From Owenia fusiformis (taxonomy: Eukaryota; Annelida; Polychaeta; Sabellida; Oweniidae): a DNA stretch of 64,000 nt. The stretch's first letter is position 1; each line of letters begins with the position of its first letter. A program made the position numbers and the translations under genes. The stretch spans positions 34,769,000 to 34,832,999 of the forward strand of contig CAIIXF020000003.1 of assembly GCA_903813345.2 (NCBI GenBank), in the 5' to 3' direction. Below the pieces are notes generated by a model. It was not told the DNA's origin, ran no database searches, and saw nothing but the letters and a program-made list of their open reading frames with translations. Of the stretch, positions 27,401 through 41,300 are shown one piece after another.

Positions 27401-29363
27401 ATTGTCATGCTTAACTCTCTTTGTTATAGTTTGTCTTAGTACACTTGACAGCAATATCATTGTCATGTTTAACTTTCTTTGTTATAGTTTGTCTTAGTAC
27501 ACTTGACAGCAATATCATTGTCATGCTTAACTCTCTTTGTTATAGTTTGTCTTAGTACACTTGACAGCAATATCATTGTCATGTTTAACTTTCTTTGTTA
27601 TAGTTTGTCTTAGTACACTTGACAGCAATATCATTGTCATGCTTAACTCTCTTTGTTATAGTTTGTCTTAGTACACTTGACAGCAATATCATTGTCATGT
27701 TTAACTTTCTTTGTTATAGTTTGTCTTAGTACACTTGACAGCAATATCATTGTCATGCTTAACTCTCTTTGTTATAGTTTGTCTTAGTACACTTGACAGT
27801 AATATCATTGTCATGTTTAACTTTCTTTGTTATAGTTTGTCTTTGTACATTTGACAGCAATATCATTGTCATGTTTAACTTTCTTTGTTATAGTTTGTCT
27901 TAGTACATTTTACAGCAATATCATTGTCATGCTTAACTCTCTTTGTTATAGTTTGTCTTAGTACACTTGACAGCAATATCATTGTCATGCTTAACTCTTT
28001 TTGTTATAGTTTGTCTTAGTACACTTGACAGCAATATCATTGTCATGTTTAACTTTCTTTGTTATAGTTTGTCTTAGTACACTTGACAGCAATATCATTG
28101 TCATGTTTAACTTTCTTTGTTATAGTTTGTCTAAGTACACTTGACAGCAATATCATTGTCTTGCTTAACTCTCTTTGTTATAGTTTGTCTTAGTACACTT
28201 GACAGCAATATCATTGTCATGTTTAACTTACTTTTTTATAGTTTGTCTTAGTACACTTGACAGCAATATCATTGTCATGTTTAACTTTCTTTGTTATTGT
28301 TTGTCTTAGTTCACTTGACAGCTATATCATTGTCATGCTTAACTCTCTTTGTTATAGTTTGTCTAAGTATACTTGACAGCAATATCATTGTCATGCTTAA
28401 CTCTCTTTGTTATAGTTTGTCTTAGTACACTTGACAGCAATATCATTGTCATGTTTAACTTTCTTTGTTATAGTTTGTCTTAGTACACTTGACAGCAATA
28501 TCATTGTCATGTTTAACTTTCTTTGTTATAGTTTGTCTAAGTACACTTGACAGCAATATCATTGTCTTGCTTAACTCTCTTTGTTATAGTTTGTCTTAGT
28601 ACACTTGACAGCAATATCATTGTCATGTTTAACTTACTTTTTTATAGTTTGTCTTAGTACACTTGACAGCAATATCATTGTCATGTTTAACTTTCTTTGT
28701 TATTGTTTGTCTTAGTTCACTTGACAGCTATATCATTGTCATGCTTAACTCTCTTTGTTATAGTTTGTCTTAGTACACTTGACAGCAATATCATTGTCAT
28801 GTTTAACTTTCTTTGTGATTGTTTGTCTTAGTACACTTGACAGCAATATCATTGTCATGTTTAACTCTCTTTGTTATAGTTTGTCTTAGTACACTTGACA
28901 GCAATATCATTGTCATGTTTAACTTTCTTTGTTATAGTTTGTCTGACATTGGCCTCAGTACACTTGACACTGGTACCCTCTTCCTCCAGCTTCTGACTCC
29001 GACAGCTTTCATAATAGTCGTCATTATACAAGTCCACTACTTCCACATACCATTCCTGAACATGAGCGCCATAGATAGATACAGGTATTGTATTGAATTG
29101 TTATTGTATTTTGTTTACCACCAGAGAAGGTGAGCAATACCCACTCAGCTGAAGTGTTAAGCTGCTACCGTTAAGCTTTATCCTTCCAGCTGTTCAAAAT
29201 CAAAAAAAAAAGTCAAACCTGTTTTGTGTACTTCAAACAGGTTCTAGTTTAAGATAACATTATGTAAAGAGCGATACATGTATGGTTTCTCATCAATGCT
29301 TTAAAACTACCATACATTGACATTTAAATACATGTGATACATGTTTCTGAATGGATCATCTTT

Positions 29364-29395
<32 letters not shown>

Positions 29396-32300
29396 CCTTC
29401 ATTCTTACTTATGTACATGTAAATATAAATATGTACATGTTAATGTAATGCAATTAATAATATAAATAAAATTTACATAGACAAAAAAATACACTTATAG
29501 TTATGTTGTAAATGTATGTTGACTAAATGAATGTTGAATAAAATTGCAATTGTTGTTGATTGTTGATTGATAAAAGAATGAGTAAGAATAAAGTGTATTT
29601 AAAACCAATGCAAGGGGTGTGCTTTCATATCCTATTTTGATGCTGTTTACTATATGTTGTAAAGGGATCTACAATGTTTTTATTTACTGCTTGAATATCT
29701 TTTGAGCAGTTTTCCATGCTTTGTCATGGGCTTCTAACTTGTTATTCTTCTCTGCATTGCTTCTGCTTATGATTTCCTGGGCTTCAACATATTTCTTGAG
29801 GCCTGTCATATTTGGTGGTTTATTGTCTAATTTGTTGAGATAGATGTAGTGTTTAACCAAGAGTAGCGTCAGGTTTTCTCCCAAACTGGTGTTCTCTCCT
29901 AGGAAGTATTTTGCTCTTGTCAGGTTTTGTATTTGACACAGTTGGGTGACCATCTCTATGAATGGTTTGACAGCTATACATTCGTATAGTCCATGTTCGA
30001 TGGTATCCTGTTTGTCTTCTTTACACAATTCACATTGTGGGCTTGTTTTGATTTTCATATTGTGTAGCATTTTGTTGAAAAATATTGTTCGAAGTAATAT
30101 TCTATATTGGAAATATCTCAGTTTTGTTTCCTTTGTTGTTATGTATATTCTACAGTAGTTGCTTTTCCAGTTTATATTTGTGTTGTCTATCGCCTTTTCC
30201 CATAGTTGTTGTTGTTTTATTGGTTCTTCAGTGTGGCTTTTTATTAGTATGTTATATGTATCCTTATTCGTCATTGTTTGTAGTTCCTTTATAGAAATGG
30301 ATTTTTCTTTCACATCAGTTGCTGTCTCGGTCCTTCTCGGTGTTTTTATTTGGTTTCTCCATTCAGCTGGTATGCTGTGTATGATGTGGTACCATTGAAT
30401 GAATGTTGTGTTTATTAAATCAAATTTCCTTTTCAGTGCTTGGTACGGGATTAATTGATTGTCCTCATACAACTGTTTGATATATATTATCCCTTTGGAT
30501 TTCCACCCCTCTATATATAAGGTCTCTCTTCTATTTTGCACATGTCTATTGTTCCAAATTATCTGGTTTTCGGGTGTATGGATGTCCTTGTACTCCTTAT
30601 AATGTATTGCACACCATGCATTGTATACGTCCCTTGCTTCTGTAAGTTTGATGTTGCTGGCAATCATCGGATTGATTTCTCTGAGGTTGTATTCCCATGC
30701 ATGTTCTCTGATATCTTCAAACTGCTGTTGCCAGAGTATTTTCCACTTACTTTTTATGTTGTCGTCCGTTAATTTTTTAATCCATTTGAGTTTTAATTTA
30801 TTAGCAAGTGATGGAATATGCGTCATTTCAAGACCTCCATAAGGTATTCCCCCTCTTAATGTTTTTCTTGCTATTTTGTCCGGTTTTCCGTCCCATATAA
30901 AATCAAATAGTATTCTTTCTAGTTCTTTGGTCATTTCAGCTGTTGGTGCTTTTAACACTGACATTGGATATGTTAACTGTGATAAAAGTAGTGACTTTAT
31001 AACCACGATTTTACCCATCAGGGATAGATTTCTTTGCTTCCATATTTGTGCTAATCTTAGTATAGTCCTGATTGGTTTGCTATAGTTGATTTCTTCTATG
31101 TTTCTTCCATCTATCGGTATTGTTAAGCCTAGGAGGTTAATCTCCCTTTCTTCTAGATTCACTCCAATATTTGTGCATATTCTCTGTGTCTTTTTTTTGT
31201 TTATCTGGTTGTCTTTTCCAATGGTAACTACTGTTGTCTTTTCTTTATTGATTTTAAGTCCTGATATCATCTCAAATTTATTAAAAAGATCTAGTGCATT
31301 TTCTAAATATGAGGCGTCTTTAAGGAACAAGCAGGTATCATCTGCATATTGCGAGATTCTGAGTTCTTCGTTTTCTGTTAGATTGATACCTTTTATTTTG
31401 TCTGTCTTCCGTGTAGCATTGCTAAGAACTTCTGCACATAGGATGAATATGTAAGGACTCAATGGGCAGCCTTGTCGTACACCTCTTTCAAGGTTGAAGT
31501 ACCTGGATGTGAAGCCATTGTTTATTATAGTGCTGTTTATTCCATTGTAGAAAGTTTCAACCCAGGCTATTAAGTCTGTGCCAAAATTAAAATACTTCAA
31601 GGTTTTATAGATGAATTTCCACTCCAATGAGTCGAATGCCTTTTGGAAGTCGATAGTTGCCATAATGCCATTCTTTCCTTGTTGAGTCAAGTGTTCCATT
31701 ACATCTAGTGATAGTCTTATGTTCTCACCTATGTATCTGTTTGATATAAATCCTGTCTGGTCTACGTTGATAAGTTTGTAAAGAACTTTTTTAATGCGTT
31801 CTGCTATGGCCTTTGTCATTATTTTGTAGTCGTTGTTAAGTAGGGTTATGGGTCTCCAGTTCTTTATTTTGTTCGGATCTTTACCTTTTTTGGGTATTAG
31901 AGTAATTATTCCTCTTTTTTGTTCTATCGTCATGTCTTTGTTATTTTTTGAGTAGTTGAAGCTTGCACACATTGGGTCTATGATGTCATCTACAAATGTT
32001 TTATAAAATTCACTGGAGAGTCCATCGCTTCCTGGGGTTTTGTTGTTCTTGAGGTTTGAAATTTGTTTTCTGCATTCATCTGCTGTTATATGCCCTTCAC
32101 AATTTTGTTTTTCATCTTTGTTTAGTTCCAGGTTTTCTCCTTTTGGGAAAAAGTCTTTATCAAATTTAGTTGTTTCTACAATTCTTGTTTTATATAATTC
32201 ACTGTAAAACTTTGCTTGTTCCTCACTTATTTGTTTTTGGTCTGTTATTAGGACGCCTTCTTCATCTTCAATGGCTGTCATGGTTTTGTTTATGTAATTG

Positions 32301-35300
32301 TGTTTTTCAAGATTTAGGAAGTATCTTGTTGGCTTTTCTCCTTCATCTACCCATTGACATTTACTTCTAAAGATAGCGCTTTTAGCCTTCTCTTCTTGCA
32401 TTAAGTCTATTTTGTTCCTTATTTTTTCAGCTCTGTCTGTTAACTTCTGTCTTTCTGGATCGGCGAGTGATTTATTGTTTTCCTGATGTTCAATCATAAT
32501 TACTTGGCCAATTTTAATATCTAGTTCTTGTTTTTTCTTCCTCTTTTTCTCTGTTGCGTAGCGTCTTGTCTCCATTTTAATGTTAAATTTGATTAATTCC
32601 CATAAACTATTTGGGTTGAGGTTTTCATTGTTCTGCTTTACATTGTTGATTATTACTTTTATGCTTTCTACATATTCTTTGTCTTTGAGTAATGTGTTGT
32701 TAAGTTTCCAGATGCCCGGTCCCCTCCTCTGGTTTAATAATTTGAGTTCAAGTTTTACTGGTCTATGGTCAGCAATTTTCCTTTTCACCATCGTTTCATT
32801 TAGAATCTCTGTATTCTTTGTTTGTTGGTAGATGTCTCTAGTTACTAGAAAATAGTCTAGTCTACATTTAATTGTGTTGTCGTGATTGTTCCAAGTGTAT
32901 TTTCTACTGTGTGGATGTTTTTGTCGCCATACATCGCATAGGTCGTGTTCCTCTATCATATTTGTAATAAGCGCCCTTGTTTTGATAAGCTTGTCTTCCA
33001 CCTTCTTTGTCCTTTGATATATCTAATGGGACATTGAAATCTCCTCCAATAATGATTGAGTTTTCATTTTTGTCTCTTAGTTTTTCTTTAATATTTTGAA
33101 ATAGATTGCTGTCGTCATGGTTGTGGCCGTAAACATTTACCAGTGTAATGAGTTTGCCTTTTAAGAGGCAGTCCATGATGATGAATCTCCCGTCTTTGTC
33201 GATATCACAGTTTATGATTTCAGGGTTAGGAATACATTTTTTGTTTATTAATGTTGCTACTCCAACTGAATTTGTAGCTGTAGTTGTGAAGTAGGCTTCT
33301 CCTCCCCATTGTTGCTTCCAGTTCTTGTCTTGCCCTTTTCCGCAGTGCGTTTCTTGTAAGAATGCGATGTCAAAATTATCTTCTTGTATATATGTAAATA
33401 TTTTTTTACGTTTGACCTTGTCCTGTAGACCCTTTACATTAACTGATACTATTCTAATTGACATTTATACAGATTTGTTATGTTACCCTTGCATTGGTTT
33501 ATACATTTAATTATTATTTTAATTGAAATAAATTTTGCTGAAATCTTATATAAAGAATGTTGCTCGTAGAGCGTATTGGGATGATAGTGGAATTCTACCA
33601 TCTCAATAAGAGGTCGAGATAAAAGCTTTAGGAGTGCGTTGAACTTACATTAAAGAGGCAGGTTTAAATAAATTCTTACTGTTTGATTCTAACTCAAAAG
33701 TTGTTGAGAATTTGATTTGCTGTACGCTAAAAAAAAAAATAGTTGCGTAAATTGAATAAAAGTTCAGTCTTAACTAATGTCTATTTTGATCTGCAAGGGT
33801 AAAGAATTATTTTTTGTTCAATCTCTTTGTGATGATTTCTTTGTATATATCGTCCATATTTACTGGATTGCCGTCAATATATACTCTAACCCCTACCCAC
33901 TTGACCTTCTTTCTTTGTTGTTTGGCCTCTTTTGTATATAATTTGTAGGCTAGGTTTTGAATTGCACGGGCATCTTCAGGTAGGTCTTCTCCAATTCTCA
34001 CATTGCTTTTTGCTTTCTTGGACCAGACTAGCCTTTTAATCGCATTCGCTTCCTTTTCCGATTCGAATTGTATTAGTACGGGTCTTGGTCTCTGTGATTT
34101 TCCTCCTTGTACGCTGGTAGTGGTAGGCCGCCCGATGCGATAGCAATTTTGAACTGTGGTGTGAGCTCCCTCGTTGAGCTGCTGAAGACGTGATTCAACA
34201 GCTTCTTTTAGATCGGTGTTCTCTTGATTTTCCGGTAGGTCAAACATTATTAGGTTTCTTTTCTTGTTGATAATATCGAGCTCTATGTCTCTGATAAATA
34301 ACTCTCTTACGAAACGTAGTTCTTCCGGTTTTTCGAGTTGTGTTTCAATTTTGTCCAGTTTTTTTTCGGAGCTTTCAATTCGGGCCTCGAGCTTTTGGTT
34401 GATTTCATCCACTTTTCGGTCAGTTTTTCTCAATTGCTCGAATAATTCGTCGAATTTAGGGTCCATAGGTGATGGGCTAGCTCTTAATTTGCGGTATGGA
34501 GGTAGAATTTTGGAGACCATGCTAGTTACATCCTAATTTGTAATTCTCACCACAATTTGGCAATAATTAAGCAAAATTTTACAGCGTTTAGGAAAAAATC
34601 AATATTTATACCCCCCACATGACAAAAGTAGGGGGTACATAGAAAATAATTAATAACTTTACAAAAACATTATGAATAACCACATTTTTTTCAGAATATG
34701 TGCACATATATGTCATTAATAACTGGTAAAAAATTGGTGACTATAGGTATGATGGTTGCTATGGAAACAGAATGTGATTGTCAAAATTTGCTAATTTGTG
34801 TCTATTTTGGGGGCTCGTTAACGAAAAAATGCTATGTAGGCAAGATATGCTGCAAAAATACCATTGATTTAAGGTTTAGAAAATTGCATATATATGTCCT
34901 GCATGCATTAAAATTGGAATGATGATTGAGTCTCAATCAGAAATATTTTTAAAATTTTTTTCTATGACCCACCCCTTCTAAATAATCCAAAGTGGGCTTG
35001 GCATTTAAGTGAATGATCAAGCCTACTTAACAGTAGATAACTTCAATTGTATAGCCTGTATTATCACAATTTCAACAGAATGTAGGATTCTGGTATCAGT
35101 TAACAGTTTATATGATTTTGTTCATCCCCCTCAATATTTATAACCCCTCCTTCGTCACCACCACCCCTCCCGCGTGACAAAAGTAGGGGGTACCTTGAAA
35201 ATGATTAATAACTTTACAACAATGCAGCGAATAACCATCAATTTTTCAGACAGGATAAATGTATATGTCATCAGTAATTGAAAAAATTCTTGGTAATTAT

Positions 35301-38300
35301 AGGTATGATAGTTTCTAAACAGGATTTGATCGTCACAACTTGTGAAGATATTGGGAGGGGGGGGGGCTGGTTCACAAAGAATACTATGCTAGCAAATTCT
35401 GCTGCAAAATTAGCATAGTTTTAAGGTTTAGAAAACTGCATATGTATGTCCTGCATGCATTAAAATGAAATGATGATTGGGTTTCAATTAGATTTTTTAG
35501 ATTTCACTATGACCCATCCTTCTTTATAATCCAAAGTGAGCGTGACATTTAACTGTATGATCAAACCTACTTAATAGTTCAACATTTCTATACAATGTAG
35601 GCATCAGTTAACTTTTTATCATTTTGTTCATCCCCAAATATTTATGCCACTCCCCTCGTCTTAACATACTAAAAATTACACATGTATATGTCATAAGTAA
35701 CTGGAAAAAGATTATGGTGATTATAGGTTTGATGGTTGCTATGGAAAAAGGATTCGATTGTCAAACAAAGGACCGCATGTTGTTTGTAGAATGAATCGGG
35801 TTAAAAACATCAATACACTTTAAACCATTTTATTGACTATAAAACTGCACCATATTATCCCCAAAAGATATTTCTCTTTTCAAGGATTATCTATGGATTA
35901 ACACCCAGGTTTTTTATTTTTCAAACTTCAGAGGGCTAGGAATCATTGATTATGATCATATATATGCTGTTTTAAAATAGGTTTAATGTATGCCAATAAT
36001 TTCTCAAATCGTGTAAATGGTACCCATTCCTTATTACCTACAATTTTCTCTGAGGAATTCCCATAGCAATCCTTTGGTATAGTTCCAAGCAGATTTTGAG
36101 ATAACAGGAAAGTTAATCATTAATACACACCTCATTGGGTTGTGATATAAACCAAAATAATACATCTCTTCATCACTTCTGATCATCAGAACCATGCCTG
36201 CTACCATATAATGTATCTTCTGACATTGCTTAGTGTAGATACAATATTTCCTGGTGTCAAATCTTAGCAAGATGATGGGGGGATGTACCATAAAAGGACG
36301 TCACGGGGTAGGTACAATGCTGTCAAAATCAAAACCTCAACAATACAACCAACAATCAACAGGCACGCAAAGTTCCTTATTGGTATTAAAAAGATTCAGT
36401 CACAAACATTTTGTTTATGATGATCAATGATGAAGATAACAGTTAACGTCCATTTGACAGCTTCACAGGCAACAGTACCGTAAAATTACATACAGTTGTG
36501 TATCTCCAACAGTATGTTATGGTACTGTTTGGGCTATGGTACTGTATGGTATGGTAATATATGGTACCAGACTAAAATAGTATTGTACAATACCATGGAC
36601 ACTGTACACCACCATAATAGAATGGCACTGTATGGTACTATTAATGTACCATGAGTGCAGATTGGTGGTGTTTATCAAGCCATTTGATATCACAGAATCA
36701 AGACTCCTATGCATATCATCAGGACTTCCAGCACTTACTCAATTCAAAAAATCCACCCAGTGTTAGGAGCTATTGCTTCTTAAGAATTTGTTAAATGCCC
36801 GTATTAGGATCAATACTAAATCATTTGATGCGCCCAAATCAAGATGAAGAAACACCATTCAGTTTGTAATAAAAACTCATGGAGAGCCATGGAATCATGG
36901 AAAGTCCATGAGGACAGATTCTATGGTGCTTAGCAAAAAGCAAATTGCAGTTATCCAGGGAGAAGGGTGTGTCACAACTTACAAAACAGTGAAAGTGTTT
37001 GTGGCAACATGTCCTTTTACCAAGTAGCCAAATTTCCAAACACATTTCGTCAACTGGCTGATGTTCCATTCTCTGGTGTTTCAAAGTACAGTGATATATC
37101 AATCATGTTCTGATATGTAACTCAGTATTGGACAGTCTTTCCAAACTTTCCATTCTTCATGTCATTCTTAAATGTTTGGTACTTTGTGATAACTCATTGT
37201 TTTCAATATCAACTAAGGCTTTAGTTGAAGTAGCAGTAATATAAGTTATTGAATGATTTGAAATGCAATACAGTATATATTCTGCTCGAGAAATTCTGTG
37301 TTGGAAAGAGACAAAGTCGAGTGCCAATACATAATATTGAGAGCAGAATATATCCTGTATTGCACCTCAAATCATTCTATAACGTTTTTATCGTGTGGTC
37401 TTAGGCCAATACATTTTACTCAGAAGGTAATTCCTATGAAATATTCTGTATTGCTACTGAGATTGTCCCCTCCGTCCCAATATTTTCTGTATTGCTAAGG
37501 AGATGATCAATAAGGACAATCTCAGTAGCAATACAGATTGGTACAGAACAAGAACTGACCAATCAGAGGGCTTCATTTTACAGATCATACGATAAGTAAG
37601 CTGAATACTCTCCAGATTCATGGAATTTTGAAATCAACAAGGATTCCAATTCCTCATTCCTGACTTTATGAACTCTGAAGGCCTTGTTGAATTGAAGTGT
37701 TTTCCACTACCATCAATTGAACTGCAAATATCTAAGATTCTATAGGAATGTCCTCGAACCCTTAATCTCATATATTTTCCCACAGCACAAAAGGGTATGG
37801 AATGTCCCCAATCTAATGAAAGCATTGCAGTGAAACATTAAAGGATCAGGCAATATTATAGACCTTCTTTTCTGCCGCTAAATCAAAGTTTGTTAATGTC
37901 ACCTATTATTATAATCTCATCAAAAAATTTATTTGTGAATGACATCCTTTCATTATTTCAGTTTTAATATATAAACCTTAAAACAATGGTATTTTGCAGC
38001 ATAATTTACTGGGATATGATTCTTTATAAACTAGCCCCCCCCCCACCCAATCTACACAAATTCACAACAATCAAATCCTGTTTCTATAGAACCATCATCA
38101 CCAAGAATTATTTCAAATTACTGATGACATATACATTTATTCTGTCTGATAAATTGGCGGTTATTTGCTGCATTGTTGTAAAGTTATTAATCATTTTCAA
38201 TGTATCCCCTACTTTTGTCCTGCGGGAGGGGTGGTGGAGGAGGGGGAGGGGTTACAAATATTGAGGAGGGATAGAAAAGTCATAGAAAATGTTAACTGAT

Positions 38301-41300
38301 ACAAGAATCATACCTTCTGTTGAAATAGTGATAATACTGGCTATACAATTGAAGTTATCTACTGTTAAGTAGGCTTGATCATTCAGTTAAATGCCACACC
38401 CACTTTTGATTATTTAGAGGGGGTGGGTCATAGAAATTTTTTTAAAAAATATTTCTAATTGAGACTCAATCATCATTCCAATTTTAATGCATGCAGGACA
38501 TATATATGCAATTTTCTAAACCTTAAATCAATGCTATTTTTGCAGCATATCTTGCCAACATAGCATTTTTTCGTTAACGAGCCCCCCAAAATAGACACAA
38601 ATTAGCAAATTTTGACAATCACATTCTGTTTCCATAGCAACCATCATACCTATAGTCACCAATTTTTTACCAGTTATTAATGACATATATGTGCATATAT
38701 TCTGAAAAAAATGTGGTTATTCATAATGTTTATGTAAAGTTATTAATTATTTTCTATGTACCCCCTACTTTTGTCATGTGGGGGGTATAAATATTGATTT
38801 TTTCCTAAACGCTGTAAAATTTTGCTTAATTATTGCCAAATTGTGGTGAGAATTACAAATTAGGATGTAACTAACATGGTCTCCAAAATTCTACCTCCAT
38901 ACCGCAATTTAAGGGCTAGCCCATAACCTATTACATTTGATATTTCCTGATTGTCTGTATTCGTGTTCAAATCCGTTGGGTTTTGTTTTTTGTTTCCGCT
39001 TCTTGTTGATTAGCTATCTTGTTTGGATTGTTTATGTTAGCAACCGTATTTTGCTTTTTGTTTTCAGTTTTTTTGTAATTGTCGCGGGCAGTCCTTGTGA
39101 CAAGCTTTCTAAAAAAGGATCCTGAATTATTTACAGTTCTGCTAGAGTCAGAATTCTGGTTATTTATTGCCGTTTTCCTCATTTATTTGGCATAATACGC
39201 ACCTCCATCAAACTTCCGTCTCCCTCTACTCTCTCTCCATGGCAACCTCCAACCTTTCATTTTTGTTGCTTTTGCAGGGCCTCAGACACCAACCCTGTCG
39301 GTGAGACAGTAGTAGACACAGAGCCAGCTGGACCAAGTGATGGCACAAAGGCAGAAGAAGAGGAAGAGGAACATGTAGACTCACCTGATGCTTGTCATGA
39401 CCAACCAAAGACAAAGAAGAGTAAGCAGCTTGTTTGGGGATATAAGATTAGAAAAGGGGAAACTCATATTTCAAAATAAATATTGATTTTATTGATGAAA
39501 ACATGTCATATTATATATACAAGTGGAAAGGGAATTTAATTTTCTTTAATTTGGTATATCTAAATAGATTCAAGGGGTTCATGATACACCAATTTTGTTA
39601 GTTCTCCCCAAATGTGATAGTTGCAGACATTGGCATTGGATGATCTCGGGGGAAGTGATAAAGGGGGGGGGGGGTGAATCAAAATGTCCTTCAAAGAGGA
39701 CTTATTCCTGATCTCATATTTGGCTCATTACATTTTCCAACAAGATGGGGCTCCAAGCCATAGATCCCACAAGACAGTCAACTATTTAAAGGAGAATGTG
39801 CCTTGATTCATCCCACCTAATCATTGACCCCCCAGATCACCCAATGCCAATGTCTGCAATCATCATGTTTTGGGAAAACTAACAAAATTGGTGTATCGTG
39901 AACATTTTAAATCTATTTAGTCCCTTAAGGACAACATTTTTGAGAAGTTGAATTCATAATTTCAACAGCATATCAATGTTGCTATCAACCAGTCGAGGCC
40001 AAGATTGAGGGCTATATTTAATCAAAATGTGGGAACCTATGGTAGTATGCCAAATTATAGAAAATTTAATTATTTTCATCAATAAAATCAATTTTTATTT
40101 TTGAAATTCAAGTGTCCCATTTTTTGGACCACCCTGTATATATGTGCAGAATAAGTCATTACCTTACACAAAGCATTATAATTGCATTTATGTTGTGAGT
40201 ATTTATTTAATCGGACACAAATTAAAAACTACTAGTTTGTGTGTTGAACATATGAAATAAAGGAAGTAATGTGCTTGCCATTGTGATCTCCCCATGGAAA
40301 AAGATTAATTCATCTGATTTTTCAAAATGAGTATACTGCTTTTATTATTACATTTATATGCACACTAGTATCTTGATGACCTATATTCAGCACTGTATTG
40401 ATGTATTGGCACCTTATTAGGCTCATAATTCAATCATGAAGTGTAGAGGTGTAGATTCCAAACCAGGAAGTATTTTTGTGTCTATCAAAATCCATTTGCA
40501 TCCTACGCATCCCTACATCTTATCCAAATATGATACTAAATAATGAAATATAATATTATAATCTTTGATTTTGCAAAGTTTTATGATATTTGATAAAGTT
40601 GTTTTTGGAGAATTTTTCTATAGCCATTTTGTAGGGAAAAAATGATGAAAAAAATGTACAATCTTTTAATTAAAAGTATGACCTGAATCGATTGCAAACT
40701 TCATATTTGCACATTTGATGAGATGAACCATTTGTGTCATATTGTAAAATCGATTCAGGTCATAGTGTATTTTTTGGTATTTCTGTGATAATCAATGGAA
40801 ACCAATGGCCTCTATTGGGATCTGCTGATATCCTCATGTTAAGTCAATGGTACACAGCCCCATGTAAGTCATATTTTACTGAACGAATTGATTCTCAGCT
40901 TATGTGTGCCCAAGCACTTTAATATTTTCCAAAGTATTATATGACATTCTGTTCTCCATGTTACACCTAAGAATGATTCATTTTGACCATAGGGATATTT
41001 GCCAATAATCGCACCTCTTCCTTTTGCACTAAAAGGCTTGTAAGGATTTGTAATTTATGTTTTTACATAATTATAGGTTGGAGTGCCAAGTTGTTAGCTT
41101 GGTGGATGAAGATCTGGAGCAAACTGAATTTCTCCTTTGATATTCTCAGTGATTTGCTATGGAGAGTCATAGATGTCCACATTCTTAAGATTGTTGCATT
41201 CACCATCTTGATGGTTTCAATTGCTGAGGTAATGAAGGGGGAATGTTTCAAGATTCTACATGTACATGTACATGTACATGTAGAAAAAAATCTTTAAAAC

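Larger units (their letters stand above)
29366..35765 (-). mobile_element. Near full-length L1/Tx1-like LINE with poly(A) tail
   Basis: Read on the - strand: 5' region of tandem monomers (about 35765 down to 34560), ORF1 (34520-33807), a 342-bp gap, ORF2 (33464-29684), 3' UTR and a 30-base poly(A) (T run 29366-29395). ORF2 combines an apurinic endonuclease and reverse transcriptase with a terminal zinc knuckle; 'NWRPITLLNNDYK' and 'DQTGFI' are typical of the L1/Tx1 group. ORF2 is broken by one frame change near 33000; otherwise the element looks recent. A target-site duplication was not found, so the 5' boundary is approximate. It inserted antisense to Piezo in the exon 12-13 intron. Confidence 0.9.

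Noticed and set aside
26171-28937. CRISPR-like array of regularly spaced repeats
   Set aside because: Units are contiguous without unique spacers, and the context is an animal intron.
38967-39125. Host exon upstream of Piezo exon 13
   Set aside because: No suitable splice phase with exon 12 and exon 13, which already join directly; Asn/Lys-rich antisense text looks element-derived.
39732-39858. Functional transposase gene
   Set aside because: Only a fragment with in-frame stops; kept as a relic inside the fold-back element.
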